Below, in pieces: positions 1 through 6,547 of a stretch of 22,628 bases of DNA. The position numbers and the translations under genes were made by a program. Each line of letters opens with the position of its first letter. Within the stretch, counting starts at the first letter, position 1. Under the pieces are notes generated by a model, which had not been told where the DNA came from, did no database searches, and was given only the letters and a program-made list of their open reading frames with translations. The stretch comes from an uncultured Anaerotignum sp. (lineage in GTDB: Bacteria; Bacillota; Clostridia; Lachnospirales; Anaerotignaceae). The stretch is taken from assembly GCA_910578425.1 (NCBI GenBank), contig CAJTQX010000041.1:1-22628 (forward strand), written 5' to 3'.

Positions 1-151
1 CGGTTGGCTTTCCCCTGTTGAGTTCCTTGTCCAATATGTTTGACAATCTTACATTCCGACAAATAAGGAGTGTCCTGCCACGCATTTTATCCTATATAGC
101 CTTTGCAAATGACCGGATGATGCGGTGTATTCAGTTTATGCTTTTTCGCAC
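1..151 (-). mobile_element. Probable 5' end of a group II intron inserted in feoB (partial)
   Basis: Read on the minus strand, FeoB homology stops close to position 151, where the sequence continues GTGCGAAAAAGC. GTGCG (complement of 147-151) fits the GUGYG 5' consensus of bacterial group II introns. The rest of the stretch folds into stems, for example TCCTT (complement of 68-72) with AAGGA (complement of 26-30). Near the window edge it contains AAAGCCAACC, which resembles domain I of such introns. The element runs off the window, so no reverse transcriptase gene or domain V/VI can be seen. What is visible is the abrupt loss of FeoB homology and the GTGCG boundary; calling it a group II intron is inference. 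Another insertion sequence is possible. Confidence 0.5.
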
Positions 152-1415
152 CCAGGTAAGCCCCCATGCACATAGTCAACGCCTGCTTTCCATGCGCACC
201 AACCCGCTGAAACAGTCCATCGAGGTTAAAAGCAATACGCGGCAAGAGTCCGAAATCTTCCAGCAGTGTAAAAAGCGGGAAAAAAATTGCCATAGGCGGC
301 AGCATGACTGCCACAACCCAGCTTGCTGTAAGGTAGATACCGTCCATCAGCAGGCTTTCCAGCCAGGGCGGCGTGTGCAGAACGGCAAGCCCCTCCCGCA
401 GTTCTGCGCCCCAATAGCGGAAGCCGTCCATCAGCAGGTCTGACGGGATGTTTGCCCCTGCAACAGTGAGCCAGAATATCCCGCCCAAAAGCAGGAGCAT
501 AAGCGGGATACCCGTTTTAGGGGAAAGCACAAAGCGGTCGATTCGTTCGGTATACGCGTCCCCTGCGGAGGTTTTCTGCACAACCTTTCCCGCAATCTTC
601 TCCGCGCGTCGCAGAAATGTCAGCGACCGCAGTTCGCGGAACTCCGCCAGCGCGCTGCCGCCGTTTTCCCGCGCCAATATCTCTGCCGCCTCTGCCCGCA
701 TACGCAGCTCCTCCCGCTCCCAGAAATCCTTACAGCCGTTTTGGGCACATTCCGCAAAGGCGGAACCGTCCCCTTCCAGCAGGCGTCCGCAAAAAAACTC
801 TCTGCTCATGCCCTCCGGCACAAGCCTCCCACAGCTTTCCAGCAGGTAGGCAAACGCTTCCGGCAGACTGCCGCAAAGTTCGGTCCGTTTTGGCCGCACC
901 CTCCGCCTGCCGGAAAGAATCTCCGTCAGCGCGGCTTTGAGCCGGTCCAGCCCTACGCCCTGCCTCGCCGCCATTTCAATCACAGGAACGCCCGTCTCCT
1001 CTGACAGCAGATCCACGTCCACAGCAATCCCTTTCTTTCGCGCCTCATCCGTCAGGTTCAGGCAGAATATGACGTTTTCCGTCAGTTCCATAACCTGTAA
1101 GCCCAGCGGCAGGTTGCGTTCCAGAGAAGTCGCGTCCAGTATCACGATAACAAGGTCAGGGGCTTCATAGGAAAGAAATTCTCTCGCGGCGCGTTCCTCC
1201 GCGCTGTCCGAAAAAAGGGAATAAATACCCGGCAGGTCGTAGAGCGCGGCATTTCCACAGGGCAGCGAAAATGTCCCCGCCGCGCTGCCCACCGTTTTCC
1301 CTGACCAGTTCCCTGTATGCTGTTTCAGTCCCGTCAGGGCGTTGAATACGGTACTTTTGCCGGTATTCGGATTCCCTGCCAGCGCGATGCGGAACTGCCG
1401 TTTTGTCTCAGCCAT
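87..1415 (-). CDS. feoB: Ferrous iron transporter FeoB, N-terminal part, interrupted
   Basis: FeoB is the inner-membrane Fe(II) transporter with a cytosolic G-protein domain. The G1 loop GNPNTGKST lies at residues 14-22, the G3 motif DLPG at 60-63 and the G4 motif NLTD at 120-123. A helical spacer domain follows, then the first membrane segments from about residue 302. The ALTMCMG stretch near residue 418 is where FeoB proteins normally continue as FGCN and the rest of the channel. Here it reads AYLGAKKHKLN and stops at 87, about 250 residues short of a usual FeoB, with no gating core. The break coincides with a GTGCG group II intron-like boundary at 151. The gene is either intron-split and repaired by splicing, or dead. 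The ATG at 1415 is preferred to an in-frame GTG at 1418, with GGAGG upstream. It overlaps the end of feoA by 8 bases. Confidence 0.85.
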   Translation of the reverse strand: MAETKRQFRIALAGNPNTGKSTVFNALTGLKQHTGNWSGKTVGSAAGTFSLPCGNAALYDLPGIYSLFSDSAEERAAREFLSYEAPDLVIVILDATSLERNLPLGLQVMELTENVIFCLNLTDEARKKGIAVDVDLLSEETGVPVIEMAARQGVGLDRLKAALTEILSGRRRVRPKRTELCGSLPEAFAYLLESCGRLVPEGMSREFFCGRLLEGDGSAFAECAQNGCKDFWEREELRMRAEAAEILARENGGSALAEFRELRSLTFLRRAEKIAGKVVQKTSAGDAYTERIDRFVLSPKTGIPLMLLLLGGIFWLTVAGANIPSDLLMDGFRYWGAELREGLAVLHTPPWLESLLMDGIYLTASWVVAVMLPPMAIFFPLFTLLEDFGLLPRIAFNLDGLFQRVGAHGKQALTMCMGAYLGAKKHKLNTPHHPVICKGYIG

Positions 1416-1647
1416 CACTCCCCGCCTCCTCCGCCAGAATCTGTGCCGCGTCCCTGTCGCGCAGGGCGATCAGCGTATCCTTTACCCGGTACACCCGCGT
1501 TCCGCCGCCTGTACATTCATACATCGGCAAAACCCGGCTGCCCCGGAAAAAGCCAAGGTCAAAAAAACGTAGCCGTTCCTCCCCTGAAACCTCCCGTACA
1601 AGGCAGGGGCGGACCGTTGGAATCTCCGTCAGCTTTTTTACTGCCAT
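1408..1647 (-). CDS. feoA: FeoA-domain protein
   Basis: A 79-residue protein with the SH3-like FeoA fold signature: a basic N-terminus, a central LRFFDLGFFRGSRV segment that matches the usual 'L..LGl..G..v' core, and a C-terminal half ending in a strand followed by AAQILAEEA. FeoA is a small cytosolic partner of the Fe(II) transporter FeoB and is thought to modulate its activity. The length is normal for the family. It is the first gene of the feoAB pair, overlaps feoB, and has a GGGGAGG ribosome site before its ATG. Because feoB is interrupted downstream, this copy may no longer serve a working transporter. Confidence 0.85.
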   Translation of the reverse strand: MAVKKLTEIPTVRPCLVREVSGEERLRFFDLGFFRGSRVLPMYECTGGGTRVYRVKDTLIALRDRDAAQILAEEAGSDG

Positions 1648-1694
1648 GCCGTTTCCTCCCCGCAGAAATTGTTATTTTCAATATATCCCGCGGG

Positions 1695-1714
1695 GGGCAG
1701 ATTTGTGCCTGCCC
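1695..1714. promoter_or_regulatory. Inverted repeat in the feoA / Nif11-like divergent gap
   Basis: GGGCAG (1695-1700) and CTGCCC (1709-1714) form a 6-bp inverted repeat with an 8-base spacer. It lies between the divergent feoA and 1772 genes. It could be an operator for either gene. It does not resemble a Fur or DtxR box that I know. No decisive evidence of function. Confidence 0.25.
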
Positions 1715-1737
1715 TTCTTTTCTGAAACGCGCGGATG

Positions 1738-1746
1738 TGCTATACT
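1738..1746 (+). promoter_or_regulatory. Extended -10 promoter for the first Nif11-like gene
   Basis: TGCTATACT is an extended -10 element (TGnTATACT). It is 10 bases before an AAAGGAGGG ribosome site (1757-1765) and 25 bases before the ATG at 1772. No good -35 box is visible, which is usual for extended -10 promoters. Confidence 0.5.
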
Positions 1747-1771
1747 GTTTCCAGGCAAAGGAGGGAACTTT

Positions 1772-2062
1772 ATGAACGAACAGCTTTGGAAACTGCTGCA
1801 AAAAGCAAGAACAGATGCGGCTCTGCGCCAGAAGATATGGGAAACAAAGGCAGACAGGGACCCCGCGCTGGCGTTATGCCTGCTGGCTGGGGCAGAGGGC
1901 TTTCCGATAAGCGTTGGAGAGCTTTTCGCGGAGGGGGAGGAATTTTGTTCCAACCTGCGGAAAAGCTGCAACGGCGGCGCGTCTGAGCCTATCGAGGGCT
2001 GGCAGGACGGCTACGACATGTTTTTTGCTTCGATGGAGGCTTTAGAAAAAGAACCATTATAA
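1772..2062 (+). CDS. Nif11-like small protein, copy 1
   Basis: A 96-residue acidic protein. It begins MNEQLWKLLQKARTDAALRQ, a helical segment of the type seen at the start of Nif11 domains (L..FL.k...D..Lr.k). It continues with a DPALALC..A...GFPISVGELFAEGEEF segment that matches the second Nif11 helix pair. After a GGA motif near residue 72 comes a tail containing W and FFASMEALEKE. Nif11 domains occur as stand-alone proteins of unknown role and as leader regions of ribosomally made peptides. The tail here is acidic and poor in Cys, Ser and Thr, so a modified core peptide is unlikely. The next gene is a tandem paralogue, about half identical. The ATG was chosen for its AAAGGAGGG ribosome site. 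The Nif11 assignment is from pattern recognition only. Confidence 0.7.
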   Translation: MNEQLWKLLQKARTDAALRQKIWETKADRDPALALCLLAGAEGFPISVGELFAEGEEFCSNLRKSCNGGASEPIEGWQDGYDMFFASMEALEKEPL

Positions 2063-2131
2063 AACAACTGAAAAAAATCCCAGCATAGCCCGCCCAAAGC
2101 CGGAGATACTGATGGCAAAGGAGGCGGAAAT

Positions 2132-2425
2132 ATGAACGAGGAATTATGGAAACTCCTGCAAAAAGCCAAAAAGGACGCGGCTCTGCGCCGGAAGATATGG
2201 GAAACACGTCAAAAAGCTGACCCAACGCTTGCCCTCTGCGAGCTGGCAACAGAGCTGGACTGCCCTGTAACAGCCGGACAGCTTTACGCCGAAGGGGAAG
2301 GCTATCTCTCCGACCTGTACAGGAGCGTGGAGGGCGGTGCGGCTGACCCGCGCCCGTCATGGGGCGATGTGGACGGACTGTTTTTTGCCGCACTGGAGAG
2401 CATGGAGCAGGAAATGCAGAAATGA
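2132..2425 (+). CDS. Nif11-like small protein, copy 2
   Basis: A 97-residue paralogue of the preceding gene. It shares the start MNE-LWKLLQKA, then DAALR-KIWET, DP-LALC-LA, the GELFAEGE-like block (GQLYAEGEGY), the GGA motif and a C-terminal FFAALESMEQE. It has its own AAAGGAGGC ribosome site, and the spacing between the genes (69 bases) fits one transcript. Conservation is strongest in the N-terminal helix and around the GQLYAEGE block, so those parts probably carry the function. There is no signal peptide or membrane segment. Function unknown. A hairpin followed by T-rich sequence closes the pair. Confidence 0.7.
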   Translation: MNEELWKLLQKAKKDAALRRKIWETRQKADPTLALCELATELDCPVTAGQLYAEGEGYLSDLYRSVEGGAADPRPSWGDVDGLFFAALESMEQEMQK

Positions 2426-2432
2426 CAGGAAT

Positions 2433-2464
2433 AGCCGCCGGAAGAAGCCGCGCGGCTGTTTTTT
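2433..2464 (+). terminator. Rho-independent terminator after the Nif11-like pair
   Basis: AGCCGC (2433-2438) pairs with GCGGCT (2452-2457) and is followed by GTTTTTT. It starts 8 bases after the stop codon at 2425. Confidence 0.6.
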
Positions 2465-2507
2465 CTATACAAAAAACGCAGCAGGTCTGGATTTGTACCG
2501 CCGGATA

Positions 2508-2516
2508 TGGTATGAT
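2508..2516 (+). promoter_or_regulatory. Extended -10 promoter for the membrane protein gene
   Basis: TGGTATGAT is an extended -10 element. A start near 2523 would give a leader of about 138 bases before the ATG at 2661. No well-spaced -35 box is seen; TTGTAC at 2493-2498 is too close. Confidence 0.4.
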
Positions 2517-2562
2517 TTCCTTAACACACAGCAAAATACAACAAAAACTACAACAAATGACA

Positions 2563-2636
2563 ACAGACAGGCTCTGCACAGGCGATCAGCAGGGTCTGTT
2601 TTCAGTCGGACAGTCGGCAGAACAGAATGTTCTGCC
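2563..2636 (+). promoter_or_regulatory. Two-hairpin leader before the membrane protein gene
   Basis: Hairpin 1 pairs ACAGAC (2563-2568) with GTCTGT (2594-2599) and CTGC (2574-2577) with GCAG (2589-2592), and is followed by TTTTC. Hairpin 2 is a perfect 9-bp stem, GGCAGAACA (2616-2624) with TGTTCTGCC (2628-2636), ending just before the AAGGAG ribosome site. The arrangement could be an attenuator. No known riboswitch class is recognised. Confidence 0.35.
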
Positions 2637-2660
2637 ACATAGGTTAAGGAGTCGGATAAA

Positions 2661-3461
2661 ATGGCCTGGCTGGGTTTTATTACCTTCCTAATGATATATT
2701 GGTGTTTCTTTATGGCAGCGGTGACAGGGCGGCTCGGCTGGGGTCTGCTTACGGGCTGGCTCGTGCCGATACTGGCTATGACGCTGAGCTTCCGCAGCGG
2801 TATGGCGGTCAACGGGCTGATGGTGCTGATCTGCCTCCTGATGTTCCTGCTCTGCCGGCATGGGCTGACGGACATACGCATGTGGAACACAAAGCAGCGC
2901 AAACGCCACAGCGTGCTGTTCTGCGTGCTTTACATGGTAACGTTCCTGCTGATGTTCTACTCTCTGGCGACAGCGCAAATTCAGGGCTACCTGTTGAATT
3001 TGCAGGGCTGGGGCAGTGAAAATCTGCGCTTCTGGCGTCTGCTTTTGACGATCATACCGCTCCTCGCGCTGAATTATACCTATACCATGATGCTCTATAC
3101 CGCAATAGACCGCTCCATACTAAAAAAGCGGGAGCTGGTACTGCTTTCCTGCCGGCTGTTTATTTCCAGCAAATCCGGCATAGATAAGGGCATTTATCAG
3201 GGGTATTTTCTGGAAGGCGTCAGCAACGGCGTGACCTACCATTTCCAGATGACCGCGCGGACGTATTATATGCTGAAAAAAGAAACCTCCCTGCGTCTTC
3301 AGATACGAACCGGGCTGTTCGGCGGGATATACGTCATGGAATTGGACGACCCTGAATTTCTCAAGCGTGTACGGCGGCGGGACAGGCACGATCTGAAAGT
3401 CGGCACAGTGCTGTTTCTGCTGGCTTTTGCGGCGGGAATATTTATATTCTGGCATTTATAA
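2661..3461 (+). CDS. Integral membrane protein of unknown function
   Basis: A 266-residue protein, not recognised. Hydrophobic segments lie at about residues 3-22, 28-46, 49-66, 84-105, 125-146 and 247-264, which suggests five or six membrane helices. Between the fifth and the last helix is a soluble region of about 100 residues, including a basic patch (LKKREL) and an FLKRVRRRDRHDLK stretch just before the final helix. No catalytic motif is visible. The ATG follows AAGGAG at a good spacing. It lies on the same strand as the Nif11-like pair, but a terminator and its own promoter separate them. It converges on the HIT gene across a shared terminator. Confidence 0.8.
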   Translation: MAWLGFITFLMIYWCFFMAAVTGRLGWGLLTGWLVPILAMTLSFRSGMAVNGLMVLICLLMFLLCRHGLTDIRMWNTKQRKRHSVLFCVLYMVTFLLMFYSLATAQIQGYLLNLQGWGSENLRFWRLLLTIIPLLALNYTYTMMLYTAIDRSILKKRELVLLSCRLFISSKSGIDKGIYQGYFLEGVSNGVTYHFQMTARTYYMLKKETSLRLQIRTGLFGGIYVMELDDPEFLKRVRRRDRHDLKVGTVLFLLAFAAGIFIFWHL

Positions 3462-3470
3462 AATACTGTA

Positions 3471-3506
3471 AAACCCCCTCCTGAAAATCATTTCAGAAGG
3501 GGGTTT
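3471..3506. terminator. Bidirectional terminator between convergent genes
   Basis: A long stem: AAACCCCCT (3471-3479) with AGGGGGTTT (3498-3506), extended inside by CTGAAA with TTTCAG around an ATCA loop. On the minus strand it is followed by a T-rich stretch, so it best serves the HIT gene. It also sits 10 bases after the stop of the membrane protein gene. Confidence 0.85.
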
Positions 3507-3521
3507 CTGTTCCGGTCCTTT

Positions 3522-3929
3522 TTATGCCTGTTCCAGCTTCTTGCGCATGGTTTCGATCTGTTCGTCTGTCAGTTCCATCGGCTTATACTGTATGGTGATG
3601 CCATCGTTTTCGTAACGGGGAATCAGATGCAGATGGAAATGGAATACTGTCTGCCCTGCAACCGTCCCATTGTTCTGCATCACGTTCATATGCTCAAAGC
3701 CAAGAACCTCTTTCATCGCCCGCGCGATATCCGCCGCCAGCGTAAAGAGCCGTCCTGCCTGTTCCGGGTTGATTTCAAAGATATTCGGCGTATGGTTCTT
3801 AGGCAAAATCAGCACATGTCCCTCGTTTGCGGGAAAACGGTCTAATATCGCCTTAAATTCCTCGTTTTCGTATATCGTCGCGGAAGGAATTTCCCCTGCA
3901 ATGATTTTACAGAAAATACAATCGTTCAT
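3522..3929 (-). CDS. HIT-family nucleotide hydrolase/transferase
   Basis: A 135-residue histidine-triad protein of the HinT branch, which hydrolyses nucleoside phosphoramidates such as AMP-lysine or AMP-NH2 in the cytosol. The catalytic HIT motif HFHLHLIP has His at 97, 99 and 101. The N-terminal CIFCKIIAGEIPS, with Cys4 and Cys7, together with His46 and the first triad His, is the zinc site seen in many bacterial members. The DRFPANEGHVLILPK stretch is the usual nucleotide-binding strand region. The length is complete. It has an AAAGGACG ribosome site before the ATG and an extended -10 promoter upstream, and ends at a strong hairpin. The ferritin-like gene lies upstream on the same strand. 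Confidence 0.95.
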   Translation of the reverse strand: MNDCIFCKIIAGEIPSATIYENEEFKAILDRFPANEGHVLILPKNHTPNIFEINPEQAGRLFTLAADIARAMKEVLGFEHMNVMQNNGTVAGQTVFHFHLHLIPRYENDGITIQYKPMELTDEQIETMRKKLEQA

Positions 3930-3974
3930 TCTTCTCGTCCTTTCTTTTGTCCGTCATAAAATACACTTTAGACG

Positions 3975-3983
3975 AGTATATCA
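3975..3983 (-). promoter_or_regulatory. Extended -10 promoter for the HIT gene
   Basis: On the minus strand the sequence reads TGATATACT, an extended -10 element about 46 bases before the HIT start. The -35 region is poor. Confidence 0.45.
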
Positions 3984-4008
3984 CAAACCGCGCCGGATTC
4001 CCATAGCT

Positions 4009-4497
4009 TCAGGAAAAATATTTCGAGTAAAGAAAGCACAGCCCGTTACAGTGGTTCTGTTTGTCTGTCACCATTTCATAAAACGGGTCGCGCAGGTCAT
4101 TTTCCGGCATGGAAAGCAAAAGGCTGCGGAAAAAGCCAATATCATCCATCTCGGTCAGCATGGTTTCCTCCAACATGCCTGCTGCCTCTGCGGCCTGCGC
4201 ATCTTCTGCGGCTTCGGTGTTTTCCAGCGTCTGAATCTCACCGTATATGGAATAAATAATGTCCTTAAGCTGCTTGCTGTGCTTCTGCTCGTCCAAAAGC
4301 ATGGTTTTCAAAATATCCGCGCTTTCTGCCAGCTTCGGCTCTGCCAGCAATGCCTGATAGCGGCAGAACATCGCGTCCGTTGCCGCCAGCGCAAGCTGTA
4401 ACAGTTCCAGCAGACGGCGGTCATCGGAAAGCGGTGCTTCCTCCTTCGCCTGCACCTTAGCGGTATAGAGGTGGGTATTACGGTTATATGGATACAT
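4009..4497 (-). CDS. Ferritin-like helical-bundle protein
   Basis: A 162-residue, mostly helical protein with ferritin-like pairs: E70-Q-K-H73 in the first half and EMVTDKQNH (141-149) in the second. These resemble the ExxH repeats of rubrerythrin/ferritin-like diiron proteins. Tyr- and Phe-rich ends (MYPYN and FLYSKYFS) also recall spore-coat CotJC/CotF-like or DUF2383-like proteins. Several expected acidic ligands are not evident, so metal binding and any oxidase or storage role are inference. The ATG at 4497 was chosen over a TTG at 4503 because AGGAAG is well spaced only for the ATG. No close partner genes; the HIT gene downstream has its own promoter. Confidence 0.75.
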   Translation of the reverse strand: MYPYNRNTHLYTAKVQAKEEAPLSDDRRLLELLQLALAATDAMFCRYQALLAEPKLAESADILKTMLLDEQKHSKQLKDIIYSIYGEIQTLENTEAAEDAQAAEAAGMLEETMLTEMDDIGFFRSLLLSMPENDLRDPFYEMVTDKQNHCNGLCFLYSKYFS

Positions 4498-4605
4498 CGG
4501 CAATCTTCCTTTCGGGGTTTTCTATCAGCTTATGCCCGCAAATGGGAAAAAATCCTTGCCGCGCGCAAAAGCATAAAATTTCTGGCTGTGAAAACCGCTC
4601 AGGTA

Positions 4606-4649
4606 TATCGCCGGAAAGGCGTGCGCAGACACTTGTAACGACACTGCCT
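4606..4649 (-). repeat. Solo copy of the AGGCAGTGTCGT repeat end
   Basis: The complement of this stretch starts AGGCAGTGTCGTTACAAGTG. It matches one end of the 90-bp inverted-repeat element at 12715-12804 over about 40 bases, with a small gap and a few changes. No opposite arm is seen nearby. The stop codon of the neighbouring minus-strand gene (4648-4650) lies at its edge. Confidence 0.6.
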
Positions 4650-5469
4650 AAGCTTTGTCACTCTTTGTCAGCAGTTCTGAAGTTTCTTCAAACTCTTTCA
4701 TAAACGCATCTTTTTCCAGATCCGGCTTTGTAGAATATTTCTCGACGCTTTCGACAATCTCCAGCCAGGTGATATCTGTGTTTGCCTTCCAGTCCAAAAG
4801 TCCTTTGCTCCACGTTTCGAGTGCCTTTTCAAAGGGTTGCCCGTAGTATTCCTCTAAATGCTGGTACAGTGTTACGTGGTCGATGCCTATTTTCGCACAG
4901 TACTCCTTTTCAGCTTTTCTCGACAAAGCGTTACAAATTTCAGAACCTTGAGTTGGTGTAAGCACATCTGCTCTCATCAACTCAGCAATTTCACAATACT
5001 TATGCACATATGAATTTCCGCCGACCCGCTCTTTGATTGCAGCAATTTTTTCTGCATCCGTCATTTTGTCATAACCCATAGCGCGGTAATGCAAACCATG
5101 TCTCACTTTCTGATAATCGGGAACTGTGCTCTCAAGCATCTTTTGTCTGTCTTCGTCAACCATATTGTATGCATCTTCATCAATATAGAATAGCAAATCA
5201 GAAAAACCAAATTCATCTTCATAAGCATCTAAAATGGACTTATAAACTTCCTCGCTGGTTTTCCCTGTAAGATCCATCCCGTTGATTTGTTGATGGACGT
5301 TCTCCAGCCTTTGTGCCAGCGGGTTCCCGCTGATTTCTACAGTATCCTGCCTGGGCGGTCTGACCTCTGCCATTTTCATCGCAAAGGATTGCTTCAGCTG
5401 CTTATCTGCTACTTTCGATGTCTGTCTTGCGCCGTATACCGGGCTTTTTGCCCCAATCCTAAAATCCAT
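4648..5469 (-). CDS. Conserved-looking protein of unknown function in the BlaI-type cluster
   Basis: A 273-residue soluble protein, not recognised. It starts MDFRIGAKSPVYGARQT; the ATG at 5469 has AGGAACAGG upstream. A charged, helix-rich body follows, including EEVYKSILDAYEDEFGFSDL, a Tyr-rich middle and an EKYSTKPDLEKDAFMKEFEE C-terminus. There is no signal peptide, membrane segment or obvious catalytic motif. It is the last gene of the minus-strand cluster headed by a BlaI-type repressor, though a hairpin at 5496-5527 may reduce read-through into it. The stop codon falls at the edge of a dispersed repeat end (4606-4649), so the original C-terminus may have been altered by insertion. The N-terminal style (short, polar, after MDFRI) resembles the MRIS proteins beside it, but no clear sequence similarity is seen. 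Confidence 0.7.
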   Translation of the reverse strand: MDFRIGAKSPVYGARQTSKVADKQLKQSFAMKMAEVRPPRQDTVEISGNPLAQRLENVHQQINGMDLTGKTSEEVYKSILDAYEDEFGFSDLLFYIDEDAYNMVDEDRQKMLESTVPDYQKVRHGLHYRAMGYDKMTDAEKIAAIKERVGGNSYVHKYCEIAELMRADVLTPTQGSEICNALSRKAEKEYCAKIGIDHVTLYQHLEEYYGQPFEKALETWSKGLLDWKANTDITWLEIVESVEKYSTKPDLEKDAFMKEFEETSELLTKSDKA

Positions 5470-5495
5470 TCCTGTTCCTTTCTCAAAAACCAGCC

Positions 5496-5527
5496 GCTGT
5501 GCGGCGCGCCTTTCCCTGCCGCACAGC
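5496..5527 (-). terminator. Hairpin with T-run between cluster genes (terminator or attenuator)
   Basis: GCTGTGCGGC (5496-5505) and GCCGCACAGC (5518-5527) form a perfect 10-bp stem with a 12-base loop. On the minus strand it is followed by GGCTGGTTTTTG. It lies between the truncated module gene and the 273-residue gene, so it may limit transcription of the latter. Confidence 0.5.
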
Positions 5528-5541
5528 GCTGCCAAAGTTCC

Positions 5542-5754
5542 TTATTTATTCAAGTTCGGCTGTCCGGCAAAAATTTCCTCAATTGCCGCTACAATATTTT
5601 TGTGCATTTCATTGACAGAAAGAGCCATCTGTTCCCCACTGATCAATCTATCACATTTACTTAAATATTCAATATGCTCTGCAACAAAGCTAAGGCTGTT
5701 TTTGGTATAGTCCAGAAAATCCCCATCTGCGGGAAATCCAATCCTATCGTCCAC
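5542..5754 (-). pseudogene. Orphan C-terminal module of the MRIS family
   Basis: A 70-residue frame that aligns only with the C-terminal third of the two MRIS proteins upstream: FPA(E/D), a YT-(R/N)SL-F segment, GEQ, then a terminal block of the form E-(H/Y)-(Q/K)NI-(A/G)-IE-(I/V)F. Its first possible start, GTG at 5754, is two codons after the TGA that ends the upstream gene, in the same frame, with no ribosome site. The simplest view is the remnant of a third tandem copy whose front was deleted, leaving its end in frame behind the neighbour. It could be translated by coupling or read-through, but I see no support for that. Confidence 0.55.
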
Positions 5755-5757
5755 ATA

Positions 5758-6534
5758 TCAGGCAAGCTGTTCAGAAAAAACTTTCTCTATGGCCGCCATG
5801 ATATTTTGGTGCGATTCGTAGATAGAAATGACCGCCTGCTCCCCTCTGGTTCGGTTTTCTTTCCCCGCCAACGCTTCATAATTCTTTGCTCCAAAGGCTA
5901 ACAGGCTTCTGGTGTAAATCAAAAAATTTTCAGCGTCTTTGCTGTTTTCCGCAGGGAATTTCATCCTGATGCTTCTGATATTCCCTTTTTCGTCCGTGGT
6001 GATTTCCGTCACACTCGGAGGCAGATTGTATATCTTTCCGCTGGAGAGAATCCCTTTTTCCTGCAAATCCCTCATCAGGGCGTAGTATTCCTCTGAATCC
6101 GGCTTAATGCGGTCAAGACGATATTTTTTGTTCAGCTGCGCCTTTATTTCATCAGTCAGCCTGCTCGGGTTAAACTTCAGCGGCCTTGCAAATTCCGCAA
6201 CGTGCATGGGGTAGGGAATATCCGGGTGTGGGTATTCCGAAAAATATTCCCAATCATTTGTATTCTGGAACTGCATATTTTTGAGGTGAATAATATGTCC
6301 AAGACTTTCCATCTCTTTTACCGTAGATTCATCAATATACACAGGAATAAGCCCCATTTCCTTCATCTTTCTAACTTCTTCCGTATCAGGTATGGGATGG
6401 CCGTGATTAGAATATTCGAGATTCAAATGATACCCTAACACTTCTTCCTTCAATAAATCAGAAAAACCCTCTATCTTGCCCTTTCTTATCTCTATCTGTC
6501 TCCAATTTTGTCCTTTAATATCTGAAATTCGCAT
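5758..6534 (-). CDS. MRIS-family protein of unknown function, copy 2
   Basis: A 258-residue soluble protein starting MRISDIKGQNWRQIEIRKGK; the ATG has GGGGGAG upstream. It has an extra N-terminal region rich in His, Pro and Tyr (about residues 40-115) that its neighbour lacks. The shared part follows: a (K/R)-(F/V)N-RL-(D/A)E---LN-KYR segment, SEE--LMRDLQEKGILS, LPPSV, and the C-terminal ESHQNIMAAIEKVF. There is no signal peptide or membrane segment. It is 13 bases behind the previous MRIS gene, so they are co-transcribed. The TGA stop is followed in frame by a separate C-terminal module. Function unknown; regulation by the BlaI-type repressor is inferred from the operator before copy 1. Confidence 0.75.
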   Translation of the reverse strand: MRISDIKGQNWRQIEIRKGKIEGFSDLLKEEVLGYHLNLEYSNHGHPIPDTEEVRKMKEMGLIPVYIDESTVKEMESLGHIIHLKNMQFQNTNDWEYFSEYPHPDIPYPMHVAEFARPLKFNPSRLTDEIKAQLNKKYRLDRIKPDSEEYYALMRDLQEKGILSSGKIYNLPPSVTEITTDEKGNIRSIRMKFPAENSKDAENFLIYTRSLLAFGAKNYEALAGKENRTRGEQAVISIYESHQNIMAAIEKVFSEQLA

Positions 6535-6547
6535 TGTTCTCCCCCTT

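Noticed and set aside
448..1004. Plus-strand frames of 60-130 residues across feoB
   Set aside because: Antisense shadows of the FeoB frame, with low-complexity Ser/Pro/Arg content and no ribosome sites.
1772..2425. Nif11-like genes as precursors of a modified peptide
   Set aside because: The tails after GGA lack Cys, Ser and Thr-rich cores, and no modification or export genes are in the window.
2556..2690. Leader peptide ORF (MTTDRLCTG...) before the membrane protein gene
   Set aside because: No ribosome site upstream, and it overlaps the gene's own start in another frame.
5755..5760. TGA between MRIS copy 2 and the downstream module read as selenocysteine
   Set aside because: No SECIS-like structure is recognised after it, no Cys occurs at that place in the paralogue, and the paralogue ends normally there.
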